From Tremella fuciformis (taxonomy: Eukaryota > Basidiomycota > Tremellomycetes > Tremellales > Tremellaceae), in NCBI GenBank assembly GCA_032768795.1, contig CP136492.1, positions 1,798,001 to 1,862,000 of the forward strand: DNA of 64,000 bases, written 5' to 3'. Below are positions 12,261-23,941 of the stretch, piece after piece. Below the pieces are notes generated by a model that was not told where the DNA came from, did not search any database, and worked only from the letters and a program-made list of their open reading frames with translations. The position numbers were made by a program, and so were the translations under genes. How positions within the stretch are numbered: position 1 is the first letter of the stretch; the number at the start of each line of letters is the position of its first letter.

Positions 12261-12905
12261 CGTCTCTACTCCTTGACGGCGGTTCGCCTCCGTCCTCGAC
12301 GACCCTTCAAATCTCGACAGCTCCGCCCTCAGCTGTGCACCCACTTTTGGGCCCTTCGAACGTAACCTGTATCATACCTGGCATTTCTCGCTCCTCGACC
12401 CGGTCTCGAGCATTTTCCGTTGTTAATAAACCGGCTTCCTCCTCACTTTGGACATTTGTGGACATTCTTACACTTTGGTACTTGCTGTATCTCTAGAACA
12501 AAACCCGGCATTGCTCATCCCCTTCCCGCAATCTAGCATTTCCTTGCCTGTCTGCCCACTTGCCTGCTCGCAAGTTGCCGCAATTGGACTGCTGCTTGTA
12601 CATGCTTTGAGTAGGAGAGGAACGTCGCGGCGCAGATGGTTCCTTGCATAAGTGTGGTTGAATGCATCGCATCGCATAAGGATTTGACTGGTAGTACTCG
12701 TAACAAATCAGTGGGCCTGACGCGTAGGTCCGAGCTCCGAAGCCGGTCAACACGCGTCAAATGATGTAACTGCTTCGTTCGTTATCTGATCTTTCATTCT
12801 ACAATCCATACGACTGAGGCAGGTCATATCATACCAGGGGGAGACTGTAGTGGTGAGGGTATCCGCGGAGGTATCAGCAGCGCATGACATCGCCCCCGAA
12901 GCAAG
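12261..12905. other. Intergenic, CDC25 3' end and GCP3 promoter
   Basis: This 645-bp stretch contains only weak open frames and T-rich sequence after the CDC25 stop, compatible with 3' processing signals. No RNA gene or repeat is visible. Confidence 0.5.
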
Positions 12906-15900
12906 ATGTCTCGACCTCAATCATCCGCCTCGGCATCTCGGCCCCGTCCGCCCCTCGAGTCCCTCATCCACGCAACCATACCCTCCCTCGCGCCGCCCTC
13001 ACGGCGCACGGCATCCGATGGGCGCCCAGCGTCCGGCCGGACGTCCACAGCCAGTATCTCGCGACCGCTAAGTCGGGCAGAGGAGGATGACGAACGCGCG
13101 AGGAGGTACAAGGTGGAAGAGCTGTTGGGGAGGTGCGAGCAGATCATGGGCCAGCGCCCGTCGGCGTCGACGCCGGCAGACTCGCGGGGTCTGGTAGCAC
13201 AGACGAGTCGGATTCTGTTGTCTTCTGCCCGCGATTCAAGGACGGGAGGGGCGGAGAGGGCTATGAGGTTTGAAGGGCTCTGGAATCGGATTGAACGAGG
13301 CGTGGGCCCGGGTTTGATCCTGCAAAAGTGAGAGGGGCTGATGGATGCAGAGGGTGCTGGCGGATCCCGCGAAGCATCTGCAATTCCTCCTTGCGCTTTC
13401 GGATGTCCATGAGGCCAAGATCCTCCCTCGGCCGACATCTGCGTCGAGCAGAAGCATGCTCCCTCCGCCTATCCCCCTGGCGCCCGCCGCTGCCCCCGCC
13501 GCCGCTGCTGCTTCGTCTTCACGGCGACCGCTTGTCGAGTTGCCTACGCCCAACGTCGAGCCGACGCCCGGCTCGGAGACGTGGAGTGGTGCAGGCAAGA
13601 GCAAGGCCGAGCTGCTCAAAGACTGGCGGACATCTCGATGTGGGACGAAACCTGTTTCTGTATCATTCGGAGGCTGATCATGTAGCACAAGCCCCTTTCC
13701 CCGACAAGCTGCTCCTGAGAGACTGTCTGTACCTTCTGCAGGGTATCGATGGGCGATACGTCAAATTCGCTCTCGCTCCGCCGCCTGAGCAGAACCCCTA
13801 TCTCACCGACAAGGGGCGCGCAGGGGAAGGGACCGGATTTCCGCTAGGTTCTGAGGGATATCTGCCCCCTTCAGGCGAAGAGGAGGAAGTCGTCGGCATA
13901 GATATCGTCGTGGATGAGCCAAGGGTGAGCTGATGGACGAAGATCTTCCGCCGCACAGCTGACTCGTTAGCAAGGGTATATCTCTAAGCCTACGCGAACG
14001 CTCCTTGCGAACTTGTCGGAGATGGGCATGATGTACCGCCGGGTCACAAGCTTTGTCCAGAGTCACCAGACGGTCGAGAGCAGAGGAGGGATGACTGAGC
14101 AGGTGCGTTGGAAGTGGCTGGGAATCAGAAGTAGCTGAATGGGCAGAGCTTGTGTCATTTCCTACATCACGAGCTGTCCGAGTATCACCGTTTACTCGCC
14201 GTCCTGGAGAGCCAAATGTCGCTCAACGCCCCCGACCGTCCTGGCGAAAGCTCCAAGGGCAATGATTCGACCCTCACCCTGCTTCGCCTCGGCTTGTGGA
14301 CCGAAGACATGCGCCTCAAGCTCAAGCTCATGAGCGCAACTGTCGACGATGCCAAGCGTCAGCTTCGTTTTGACATGACTGGCAGACCAAGCTGACCCGG
14401 GCAGGCTACCACGGCGGTGCTCTCGTCTCACATATACACGCCAACACTTCTCATGGTGACCCTCTCGTGCGCGATTTCATGGACCAGGTGCTCTCGGAGG
14501 TTTCCAAGCCTTTCTTCTCGACGCTACAGAGGTGGATCTTCTCCGGCGAATTGCATGATCCGTACAAGGAGTTCTTTGTGCAGCTCAACACCGACTCGTC
14601 CCTGCGCCTTGGCCGAGAGTCGCCTTACAATCCCGAAGATCAAGGATTTGAAGGTGGCTTCGACTCGGGGGATGGGCAGGATGAGGCGGGACGCGTGTGG
14701 GAGAAGAAGTATGTCTTCGTCAAAGGCATGATCCCGGGCTTTGTGAGCGAAGACTTTGCAAAGAAAGTGGGTCGTGCTCGTCATAGCAGCCAGCTGCCAC
14801 TCATGCGACAGATCTTCTCGACTGGGCGTAGTCTCAACTTTATCCGGTACAGCTGTCACGACTCTGACTGGATTGAGACGCAAGTCAAGCTGGCAAATGC
14901 CGGCGATGGTCAGTCAGCGACAGGGAGCTCGATGACATTGAGCTAATGTGCAGCCTTGAAATACAGCGATCTGGCTGGGTTGGAAAGATCTATCGATGAC
15001 GCTTATTCCATCGCTAGTCAACGGCTGCTTGAGATCTTCTTTGACAAGTTCAACCTGCTAGACCACCTCAAGGCTCTCAAGGCGTATCTCATGCTGGGCG
15101 CCGGAGACTTTGCTGAGCATCTCATGGAGGCTTTAGCGTGCGTCGTGCCGTCCTCAGCACTGATCCCTTCGGCTGATGTGCCAGACCCCGCCTCAGCAAG
15201 CCCGCCATCAGCCTGTACCGGCATCATCTCACATCGGACCTCGAAACCGCCATCCGCTCGTCGAATGCGCAGTTCGATCCTCCAGACGTCCTACGTCGGC
15301 TGGACGCACGGGTCTTGGAGTACTCGCACGGCGAGATCGGCTGGGACTGCTTTGCCCTGGAGTATCGGGTCGAGGCTCCCCTAAATGCTGTTCTCGATGC
15401 CAAAGCCATGGTTGAGTATGATCGACTATTCCACCACCTTTGGAGGCTCAAAAGGGTTGAGGCGGCCTTGACCCAGGGCTGGATGCGGATCACGTCAGGC
15501 AGCAGGCTGTTCGAGCACATACCGGGTAGGCTTGTCACGAATGAGGCAGGACTTGAGCTGATAGAGTCAGGTCTCACCAATGACTGGCATCATTGTCGAG
15601 TGGTCCAAGCTGAGATGGTGCACTTCTTGCGCCAACTGCAAGCCTTCTGCCAATTAGAAGTCATCGAGTGTTCCTGGCAGACCTTGATGGACTTTACGTC
15701 GAAACGCGAGGGCGACCTCGATGCCCTCATACAGGCGCACCGAACGTACCTTGATCGAATCGTAAGGAAGGTCCTGCTCCTTGGCGCCAAGAGAGAAAAG
15801 CAGGAAGTCCTGCTCGACCTTGTGCGCGAGGCCCTCTCGGCCATACTCGCCTTCAGAGATGCCACGGTCAGTTACCGGGGTACTATTCTAAACGGGGATG

Positions 15901-16224
15901 CTGATGTGGCAGGACGATCTCTACTCTTGGTGTCTCGGGGAAGCGACGCGCCTCGACCGTCTGCGGGATACCGAGCGCGGCCTCGCGCCTCCCGTCGTGC
16001 CCGACGACCCGGGCCGGGCGCAAGAACACCTGCGAGCAATCAGGGAGAGGACGCGAAAGTGCTCGATCGACTTCCAAGACAGGGTCGTCGGCCTCTGCGC
16101 GCTCGCAGCGGGGCATGCGGACTTGGACGTGAGGTTTTTGGCTATTCGTCTAGCGTTCAACGGCCACTATGCCCTCAGAAGAAGCAAGAGCAAGAGCGCG
16201 AGTACGCGGCAGCAGCATCACTAG
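12906..16224 (+). CDS. GCP3: Gamma-tubulin complex component 3 (GCP3/Spc98/Alp6)
   Basis: GCP3 binds gamma-tubulin and nucleates microtubules at the spindle pole body. After a disordered N-terminus (MSRPQSSASASRPR), the GCP N-terminal domain is built across many introns: FPDKLLLRDCLYLLQGIDG, NLSEMGMMYRRVTSFV, SLCHFLHHELSEYHRLLAVL, GALVSHIH followed by GDPLVRDFMDQVLSEV, and FFSTLQRWIFSGELHDPYKE. The C-terminal gamma-tubulin-binding domain includes SLNFIRYSC, DLAGLERSIDDAY, YLMLGAGDFAEHLMEAL, WDCFALEYRVEAPLN and EYDRLFHHLWRLKRVE. Two introns are best modelled with GTGGG donors (near 13300 and 13633). One 45-nt segment after FEHIPG is frame-neutral and could be retained or spliced. The stop lies 25 bp from that of the convergent VMS1. 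Confidence 0.93.
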
Positions 16225-16249
16225 CATGCATGATTCCTGCCACTCACGC

Positions 16250-18330
16250 CTACTTGAAGCGCGCCTCGGCTGCGCGCGCACGTCGTTCGCGCTCGATCGC
16301 CATCCGCATCTCCGGCGTCATGCCTGCTAGACCCTGCGTATCCCTCCCGCCCAACTTTTGCACGGGCCCACCGCCATTGAACCGCTGAGGCTCGACAGCC
16401 GCGGCGGGGGCGGCGGCCGGCTCCGCCTCTTGCAGCTTGCCATTCGCCTCGTCTGCCTCGGCCCGCGCCCGCTCGCGCTCCTTCATCTTCTCCCTAAGGC
16501 CTTTCCGCCTCTCAGCCTTCTTGGCATCTTGGGCGGTCTCCATCTCCTCACTCAGGCCAGAAGGAACATGCGCCGCCTTCCAGTCGCACCAGTCCGGATG
16601 CGCGTGCGCCGCGCGCCGAAAGACGTTGCGCGCGCCTTTGGTGCCGCACACGTCGTAGGCTCTTCTCGTGCCGTCCGGCCCGTCGAGCGGAGCAGTCGGG
16701 TCGAGGCGTTGTTCTTCCAGGAAGAAATGCAGGATGTCTTCTTGTCCTGCCTGCGCTGCCGTGCCGAGGATGTCGGCGTCCGAGGTGAATTCGGCCCGGT
16801 GTTTCTCCCAGAATGGACGGAGTGGGTCCAGTCGGCCTTTCTGGATCATGTCGATCAGTCGGTCATACCGCTGCTCCCTGGCTATTTGCTCGGGATCTTT
16901 CTTGGGGACAGCGGGCGTGGGAGGGGTGGCAAGTGGGGCAGCGGCCGGCTTTGGGATGGGCTTTCGCGGCTGGAGCGAGGCGATGTAGGCGTCGTCCTGC
17001 GCGCGGAGGGCCTCTTCGGACAGGTGTGACACCTTGACGCGGATGAGTTCGTACCAGCATCGTAGCAGCTCGGATTGGGTCTGGACGTCAGCTCTGTGCA
17101 GAAAGCATTGGTGAGATGCTCACAGGTCGCCGGGTCTGGAATGGAAACACCCGAATCCGCGGGTCGCCCTTCTCCAGGACGGCCCCTTCGTAGCCCCAGA
17201 AACTCTTCTTGCCGTGGGTGCTGGCCCGGATGAAGATCTTCTCCGAAGCCTCCAGATCATCCTGCCATTCCGTCATCAACGCCCGGATCTCCTCTTGCAG
17301 GGCCTGTTCACCGTAGCGCCGAAGCATGGCACCTGCCGAGATGGCCTTGGATTTGGCATTGTCGTTGAGGGCCTGCGAGCCACCTTGCTTTTTACGGGCT
17401 GTTCGTCAGCCATGCGCCCCGAACCACGAAAGAAGACCTTGGCTCACTTGTATAGCGATGGAAGGTTTTGTGTTGTAGGATCCGCAAGTCTCCCGCACCC
17501 TTCACGTCCTGCCTCTCCCCTTTGCCTCGCGGCCGGATGCCGACTACCATACCCGCAAAGTGGCCTCCGGCTACCATGAGCAGCGTGACCCGCCGCTCGC
17601 TCTCTTCGTCTTCGCCATCTGCGGTTCCATTGGCTGCCTGCTTGCCCTTGCCCACGGAAAGAGGCAGCTGCATGCGCCGCAATTCTTCGAGGTATTGTGC
17701 AGCATTGTCAAGTTGAGGGAATAAAGCACGATGCACGCCGAATTGGGTGTCCTTGGGGATCCCAAGCGAGTCAATGGCGTCTCGTGGGGCGAACCAAATG
17801 ACAGCTGTACGAAGCTGAGCCCGGCGCTGCCGATCGGCAATTTCCAGCGCCTCATCGTCCGACTCGCCGCCCCCATCCTGTATCTTCTGCCGCCGGAGCA
17901 GCTTGGCAACCTTGTCCGCCTCAGCATCTGAAGAGCCGGACGACGAGCCCGAAGCAGAGTCGGACCCGGATATAGAAGATACTCCGCCGACGAGTTGGTC
18001 AAAGTCGTCCCCGGTGACGGCTTTGCCACCCGCCTGCCTCGCCTTGACGTTGTACCGGTGCCAGTCGCTCTGAAAGTGGTCCCTTTGCGCTTGCAGCGAG
18101 TCAAAGCTGGCGTCGGGGCATGTTTGACAGCTGAATATGCCCGCTTGGGGTCTGGCCGAGCCTGTTGGAGCAGCGGGGGCGGTGATGGGGTGGCGAGAGG
18201 ACGAGGCGACTGGTTGAGCAGGCTCGGGCTCGGCTTGGATGGACCGGACCGTGAGGTTCTCCAGGAGGAGGGGCGGGAGTGAGTACACTGATAGATTGCG
18301 AAAGTTGAGAGGGGTAGGAGTAGCCGTCAT
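16250..18330 (-). CDS. VMS1: Peptidyl-tRNA endonuclease Vms1/ANKZF1
   Basis: Vms1 releases stalled nascent chains on 60S ribosomes by cleaving the tRNA acceptor end, and recruits Cdc48. The order seen fits the family: a C2H2 finger (FSCQTCPDASFDSLQAQRDH, residues ~65-90); the VLRF1 release domain, with AVIWFAPRDAIDSLG and LLMVAGGHFAGMVVG; and, after a splice, KKQGGSQALNDNA, which holds the catalytic Gln. SFWGYEGAVLEKGDPRIR and SELLRCWYELIRVK follow. A shortened ankyrin-like part (DILGTAAQAGQEDILHFFLEE) precedes a charged helical region. The last residues, RERRARAAEAR, match the VCP-interacting motif RX5AAX2R. Three exons join in phase. It is divergent from calmodulin (352 bp) and convergent with GCP3. 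Confidence 0.93.
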
Positions 18331-18682
18331 ACTGACGCTCTCCGTCTATTGGAGGCGGACCAGGCTGCAAAGTAGATGTACGGCTGTGAAGACGAAAGAA
18401 AGTGATCGTCTCGAAATTCGCAGGTTGAGTTACGTCAGTGATCCGAGTCAACGTGGCCACGGGCCTATTTGAGAACCCGCCTTCGGTAGGCACGCGACAC
18501 GAAGTCGGCGCTGGGACCCCCGGATCCTCCCCACGCCTCTGCCCTCGTCGTCGCCTCGCCTCGAGTGGACATTCACATTTGCACAGCCTGTGACATTCGA
18601 CACATCGTTCATTGCCTGTCCGCTTGAGACCGGATCTATCACTCATACGCGGATTGATCAGTGCTGAGCACTCGCGAGCGAA

Positions 18683-19862
<1,180 letters not shown>

Positions 19863-20774
19863 ATTGGTGGTGCTTGCTTCGCTCGTGCTGCAGTTTGTCC
19901 CCATTCTTCGTTCTCTTCCCCCTGGCCGCTGGCGGTGATGCGGTTGTTGGTGTAGCAGGGGGAATGCATTCTCTCCTTGTTACACGATACGATGTCTATG
20001 CGAGATGCGAGATGCCACGATGCCACGATGCTACAATGTATCTTGCGGAGTATGTGCGGGTCTTGATGATATAAGAGGTGGTCATGGCGGTGATGGGATT
20101 CAGGGCGGTTGCCATCAGTTTCAGGGCAAAAGTACGTGTGCCGCCCTGTGTGTGCCCCCCATCTCCGCCGACGTCATTCCGTTTCCCTGTGCCGCCGGTT
20201 TCCCTTCTCAGCATTTGCAGCAGCAGCAGCGATGAAAGCAGCTCGAACCGAAGAAATCGGGGTGCTTGGTTAGGTGTAAAGCTGGAAATTGAGCCAAGCT
20301 GGAAGAAGAAAAAGGACTCATAGGAGTACAAGGGAACGGTGTTTACTCGCATTCCTCTACCATACACTCACATCTCATCTTCAGTGCTCTCTATACTCTA
20401 CTCCACAGCTACGAGGTGGGTCACGATCATGGCGCAGCAGAGGGAACAACGCTGATCTTGCCTTTCCCTCTTTGTCCATATCACCAAACCATCACTGCCA
20501 TCAACTCATGTGCTCGTTCTCTCTCCCTCCCCCTTCCACCCCCGTCGGCCCCCCGTGATCCTCCTTCATCACTGATCGCAACTCTCCACCTCCCTCCCTG
20601 CTCCCACCTCACACCTCTCTCACATCACACGATCGCCTACTCGGTCGCTTCCGATCCAACCGATCACCCTACCCCTGCTGCCGTACTCTATATATCCCTT
20701 CGGCCCCGTCGCCCCGAATCTGGTCATATCCGTCGCCACCTCTTCCACTAGCAGAACTGTTCTAATTGCCCAAC
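19863..20774. promoter_or_regulatory. Calmodulin 3' UTR and polyol dehydrogenase promoter
   Basis: The first half is the probable calmodulin 3' UTR. From about 20340 the plus strand becomes C/T-rich (CTCCCTCCCCCTTCC-type tracts), ending with a TATATA sequence near 20689, about 85 bp before the dehydrogenase ATG, which may be a core promoter element. No open frame here is convincing. Confidence 0.45.
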
Positions 20775-22142
20775 ATGGTCCAAGGTCAGATGAAAGCTCT
20801 CTGGTACCACAAGGTGAGCTGCCCAGTTCCACTTCGCGCGAGTGACGCTGACGACGTTCTCTTCGTCCACGTCATTCCTTTGTACTCTCCTCATCGCTCC
20901 CCTTACAATTGACAGGCCCGCGACTTTGAGATCAAAGACGACGTGCCCATCCCCCAGGTCGGCCCGACCGAGCTTCTCCTCAAAGTGGACATCTGCGGCG
21001 TCTGCGGCACCGATGCTCACATCCACGAGGTAAGCTCCCCCGCCCTTGGGCTCTTGATCGATTCGCTGATGTGTAGGGCGAGTTCATCGCCAAGTTCCCC
21101 TTGATCCCCGGACACGAGGCCGTCGGACACGTCGTTGAGATGGGCGAGAAAGTGTTCGGATTCGAGAAGGGCGACAGGGTCGCTGCCGATGTCGGCGAGA
21201 CCTGTCGATCGTGCCACTACTGCCGTCGTGGAGAGGAGCTTTTCTGTGAGAACTTCACCCCAGCCGGTGTCTCGCGTGACGGTGGCTTTGCCGACTACAT
21301 CAAATAGTGAGTGCACCTCTCTCCCCTAGCTGGAGAGCTCTTGCTGATTTGCAGCGACTTCTCTAAATGCTACAAGATCAAGAACCTCAGCGACGAGGAG
21401 GCGACCCTGCTTGAGCCTGCATCGTGTGCCATTCACGGCATGGACAAGCTCAAGATGCCTTTCGGCGCAAAGGTCTTGCTCATTGGTGCTGGTCCCACTG
21501 GTCTCATTCTCGCCCAGCTGATGAAGGTGGGTCTTAGGTTGGATATTGGCTGGCTTTCGCTTATCTCAGATCGGCGGTGCCAGCCATATCACAATCGCTG
21601 CCAACAAGGGTGAGCAAAAGCACTGGTTATCAGCGTAAGAGGCTGACAAGAAGGTCTCAAGATGGACCTTGCCCGCCAGCTGGACGCTGCCGATGCCTAC
21701 ATCGACCTCGACAGGAAGGACGCCAAGGCACAGTGGGCCAAGATCAAGGAGGAGAATCCTTGTGAGTCCCCCACTTGTCTGCTCGTGCGATATTTGCTGA
21801 TTTGTAGACGGCTTCGACGTCGTGGCCGAATGCACCGGTGTCGAGTCGATCGTGGACGACTCGATCAACTACGTCTCCCGGGGCGGTACCTTGCTCGTGT
21901 ACGGCGTGTACGAGGACAAGGCCCGGGTCAACTGGTCGCCCACCAAAATCTTCGTCGACGAGATCCGCATCATCGGCTCGTTCTCGCAGACCTACTGCTT
22001 CCCGCGCGCTATTGAACTGCTTGACTCTGGCAAGATCAGGACAAAGGGCATGGTGACGGACGTGTTCCCTCTGAAAGACTACCAGGGTGCTTTGGACAAG
22101 ATGGCCAGCCGGCAGGCGCTCAAGATCGCCATCCGGCCCTAG
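20775..22142 (+). CDS. Zinc-dependent medium-chain polyol dehydrogenase, arabinitol dehydrogenase-like
   Basis: The enzyme oxidises a secondary alcohol, probably a sugar alcohol, with NAD(P). After [13 protein letters not shown] and an intron come [13 protein letters not shown] and [14 protein letters not shown] (catalytic zinc ligands Cys, His, Glu). The four-Cys structural zinc lobe follows ([15 protein letters not shown]), then the Rossmann loop [14 protein letters not shown]. The segment [16 protein letters not shown] and the overall order most resemble fungal NADP-type D-arabinitol dehydrogenases, but sorbitol or xylitol dehydrogenase activity is possible. Six or seven short introns interrupt it. 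The C-terminus QALKIAIRP with TAG at 22140-22142 gives a family-typical length of about 355 residues. It ends 109 bp from the convergent dioxygenase gene. Confidence 0.88.
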
Positions 22143-22251
22143 GCTAGGGGTCCAGGTGAATTGAGTCGAGTGAAGTTTCTGTAGTAACGCGTACTGCATT
22201 GTCATGTAGCACTTGATGGACCGAACACTACTGATACACTGAACACTGATG

Positions 22252-23632
22252 CTAATACTCGTCCAGGCCGGCAAGCTGCCTGCCGCGCTGCGTGAGCTGC
22301 GGCTCGGGCGTGCTCCCCATCTTGGCCTTGTGGGCATCGTAGCTGTGGTGCTCGGGCGGCGGGAGGAAGCTGTTTGTCCAGAATGTGATGGGGTCGTGGG
22401 ACGTGTGTTCGCGTTTCTCCCATGCGGCTCTGCGGCGCTCCTTGATCTCAGGCGTGAGGAACGCGGCGGGTTTGTAGCAGACGTCTGGGAATTAGTCAAG
22501 TGAAATGCCAAAGAGGGAGCGACTCACAGACTGCCATGCGCTCGGCTGCTCGTTTGGGCACCGCCCCATAGTGGACCGAGCGCTTCTCGTCAGCTCTATG
22601 TGGTACCAGAAATGAGTGTACTGACGCTGTCGAACAGGACCATATCCCCCGGGTTGAGACACACCTTCTCCCACGCGCACCCCCTGTCGAGGAACCACTG
22701 GATCTGCTCGGGCGTGTGGTCGTACCGATCGCGCGCGCTCCACCCGCCCTCTGGCGCCTGGTGCGCGAACGCGCGGAAGAACTCGGCGTACAGCCGCTTG
22801 CTCCCCTTGAGCACCAAAAACCCGCCGTCCTCCGGCCCGTTCGGCAGCATGTTGATGAGCCCCTGCACAGAGTACAGGTCGGTGCACAGCGGCGATTGGT
22901 CCACGTGCGGCCACGGCTTGAGCAGCACGTCGGCCGGGTCCAGCGGCATCGGCAGCGAGATGTTGGCCGCGTCGTATGACGCTACAAGCTCCTTGGTTCC
23001 CCAGATCAGCTCCCATTTGGAGTAGACGGCCGGGTCCTGCTTGATGTCCCACATGAATTGCTGGTATGGCAGCCCGCCGCGGTTGAAGATGCCGCCTGCG
23101 CGTCAGCGCGCGCACCGCAGGGCGCGATGGAGGGAGGGAGGTGTAGGGGGCAGACGCACCTCGCACGCTAAAGGGCAGCTTGTCCGCACGCCACGTCGCC
23201 GGGTCGTCCCGCTTGTACCCCAGCTCAAAGCTCTCCAGGAACCCGTGCGCGCCATCGACAAAGGCCGCCGCCTTCTCCGGCGAGAGCACGCCCGGAATGA
23301 CCACCCAGCCTGCACACCCAGTCAGCACCGTCGACAACGCCACAAGTCGCCGACCCACCCTCCTTGTCCAGGACGTCCATCCAGCCTGGGCTGTCGACCC
23401 GCACCTGCAGCTTATGGCCCTTGAACGCGTCGTACGCCTTGGAGACCAGGTCGGTCGGTGCGAGCGTCTTGCCGTCTTGGTGCCATCGCTTGGTGTGCTC
23501 GAGCTCTTCGGGCTGATCTCGCGAGCCGGGCAGGCCTGTGGAGCTCGAGCTCGAGCCGGACCCGGACCCGGACCCGGACGGGAGAGGGGGGTGGAGGGTG
23601 AGCGTCTGTGTCTGTGTTTGCGTCTGCGACAT
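22252..23632 (-). CDS. Phytanoyl-CoA dioxygenase (PhyH) family protein
   Basis: This is an Fe(II)/2-oxoglutarate-dependent oxygenase-like protein. It starts MSQTQTQTQT and has a low-complexity GSGSGSGSSSSS stretch, then WMDVLDKEGG spliced to WVVIPGVLSPEKAAAFVDGA. The iron ligands are visible as HVD in PWPHVDQSPLC and a distal His in KRSVHYGAVPKRAAERMA, which is recovered by splicing out about 40 nt after LNPGDMVLFDS. A last intron precedes VCYKPAAFLTPEIKERR, and the protein ends RQLAGLDEY at TAG 22252-22254. The substrate is unknown; fungal members of this branch act on diverse small molecules. No biosynthetic cluster is visible around it. Confidence 0.82.
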
Positions 23633-23941
23633 GCTGGGACGGTCGAGATGAGGGTGCAGCTGGCAGCCTTTCCGCTCGCGGTGGCGAGCTGTTATATCCC
23701 TCTTGCGTCTCTTTCACCGGCCCGGTCGGTCGCCTGTTCTTTGCCATCGAGACAGCGAATCCGTGGGCTGGAGAATGGCTGCATCGGGCCCAATCTCCGG
23801 CTGTTCCGGCGCCGGTCGCGACTTTGCACGGAGCTTCCGGTCAATGCCGTCAAACGCAAGACCTGATGCATGCTGGTGAATTGAAATGCCCTACTGTCAC
23901 CCATGAGCTGGCTACAACACATGTTTCCGCCCCATGATGCG

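Noticed and set aside
13331..13355. A 23-25-nt ultra-short intron in GCP3
   Set aside because: A 50-nt intron with a GTGGGC donor upstream joins IERG to RVLADPAKHLQF in frame and fits homologues.
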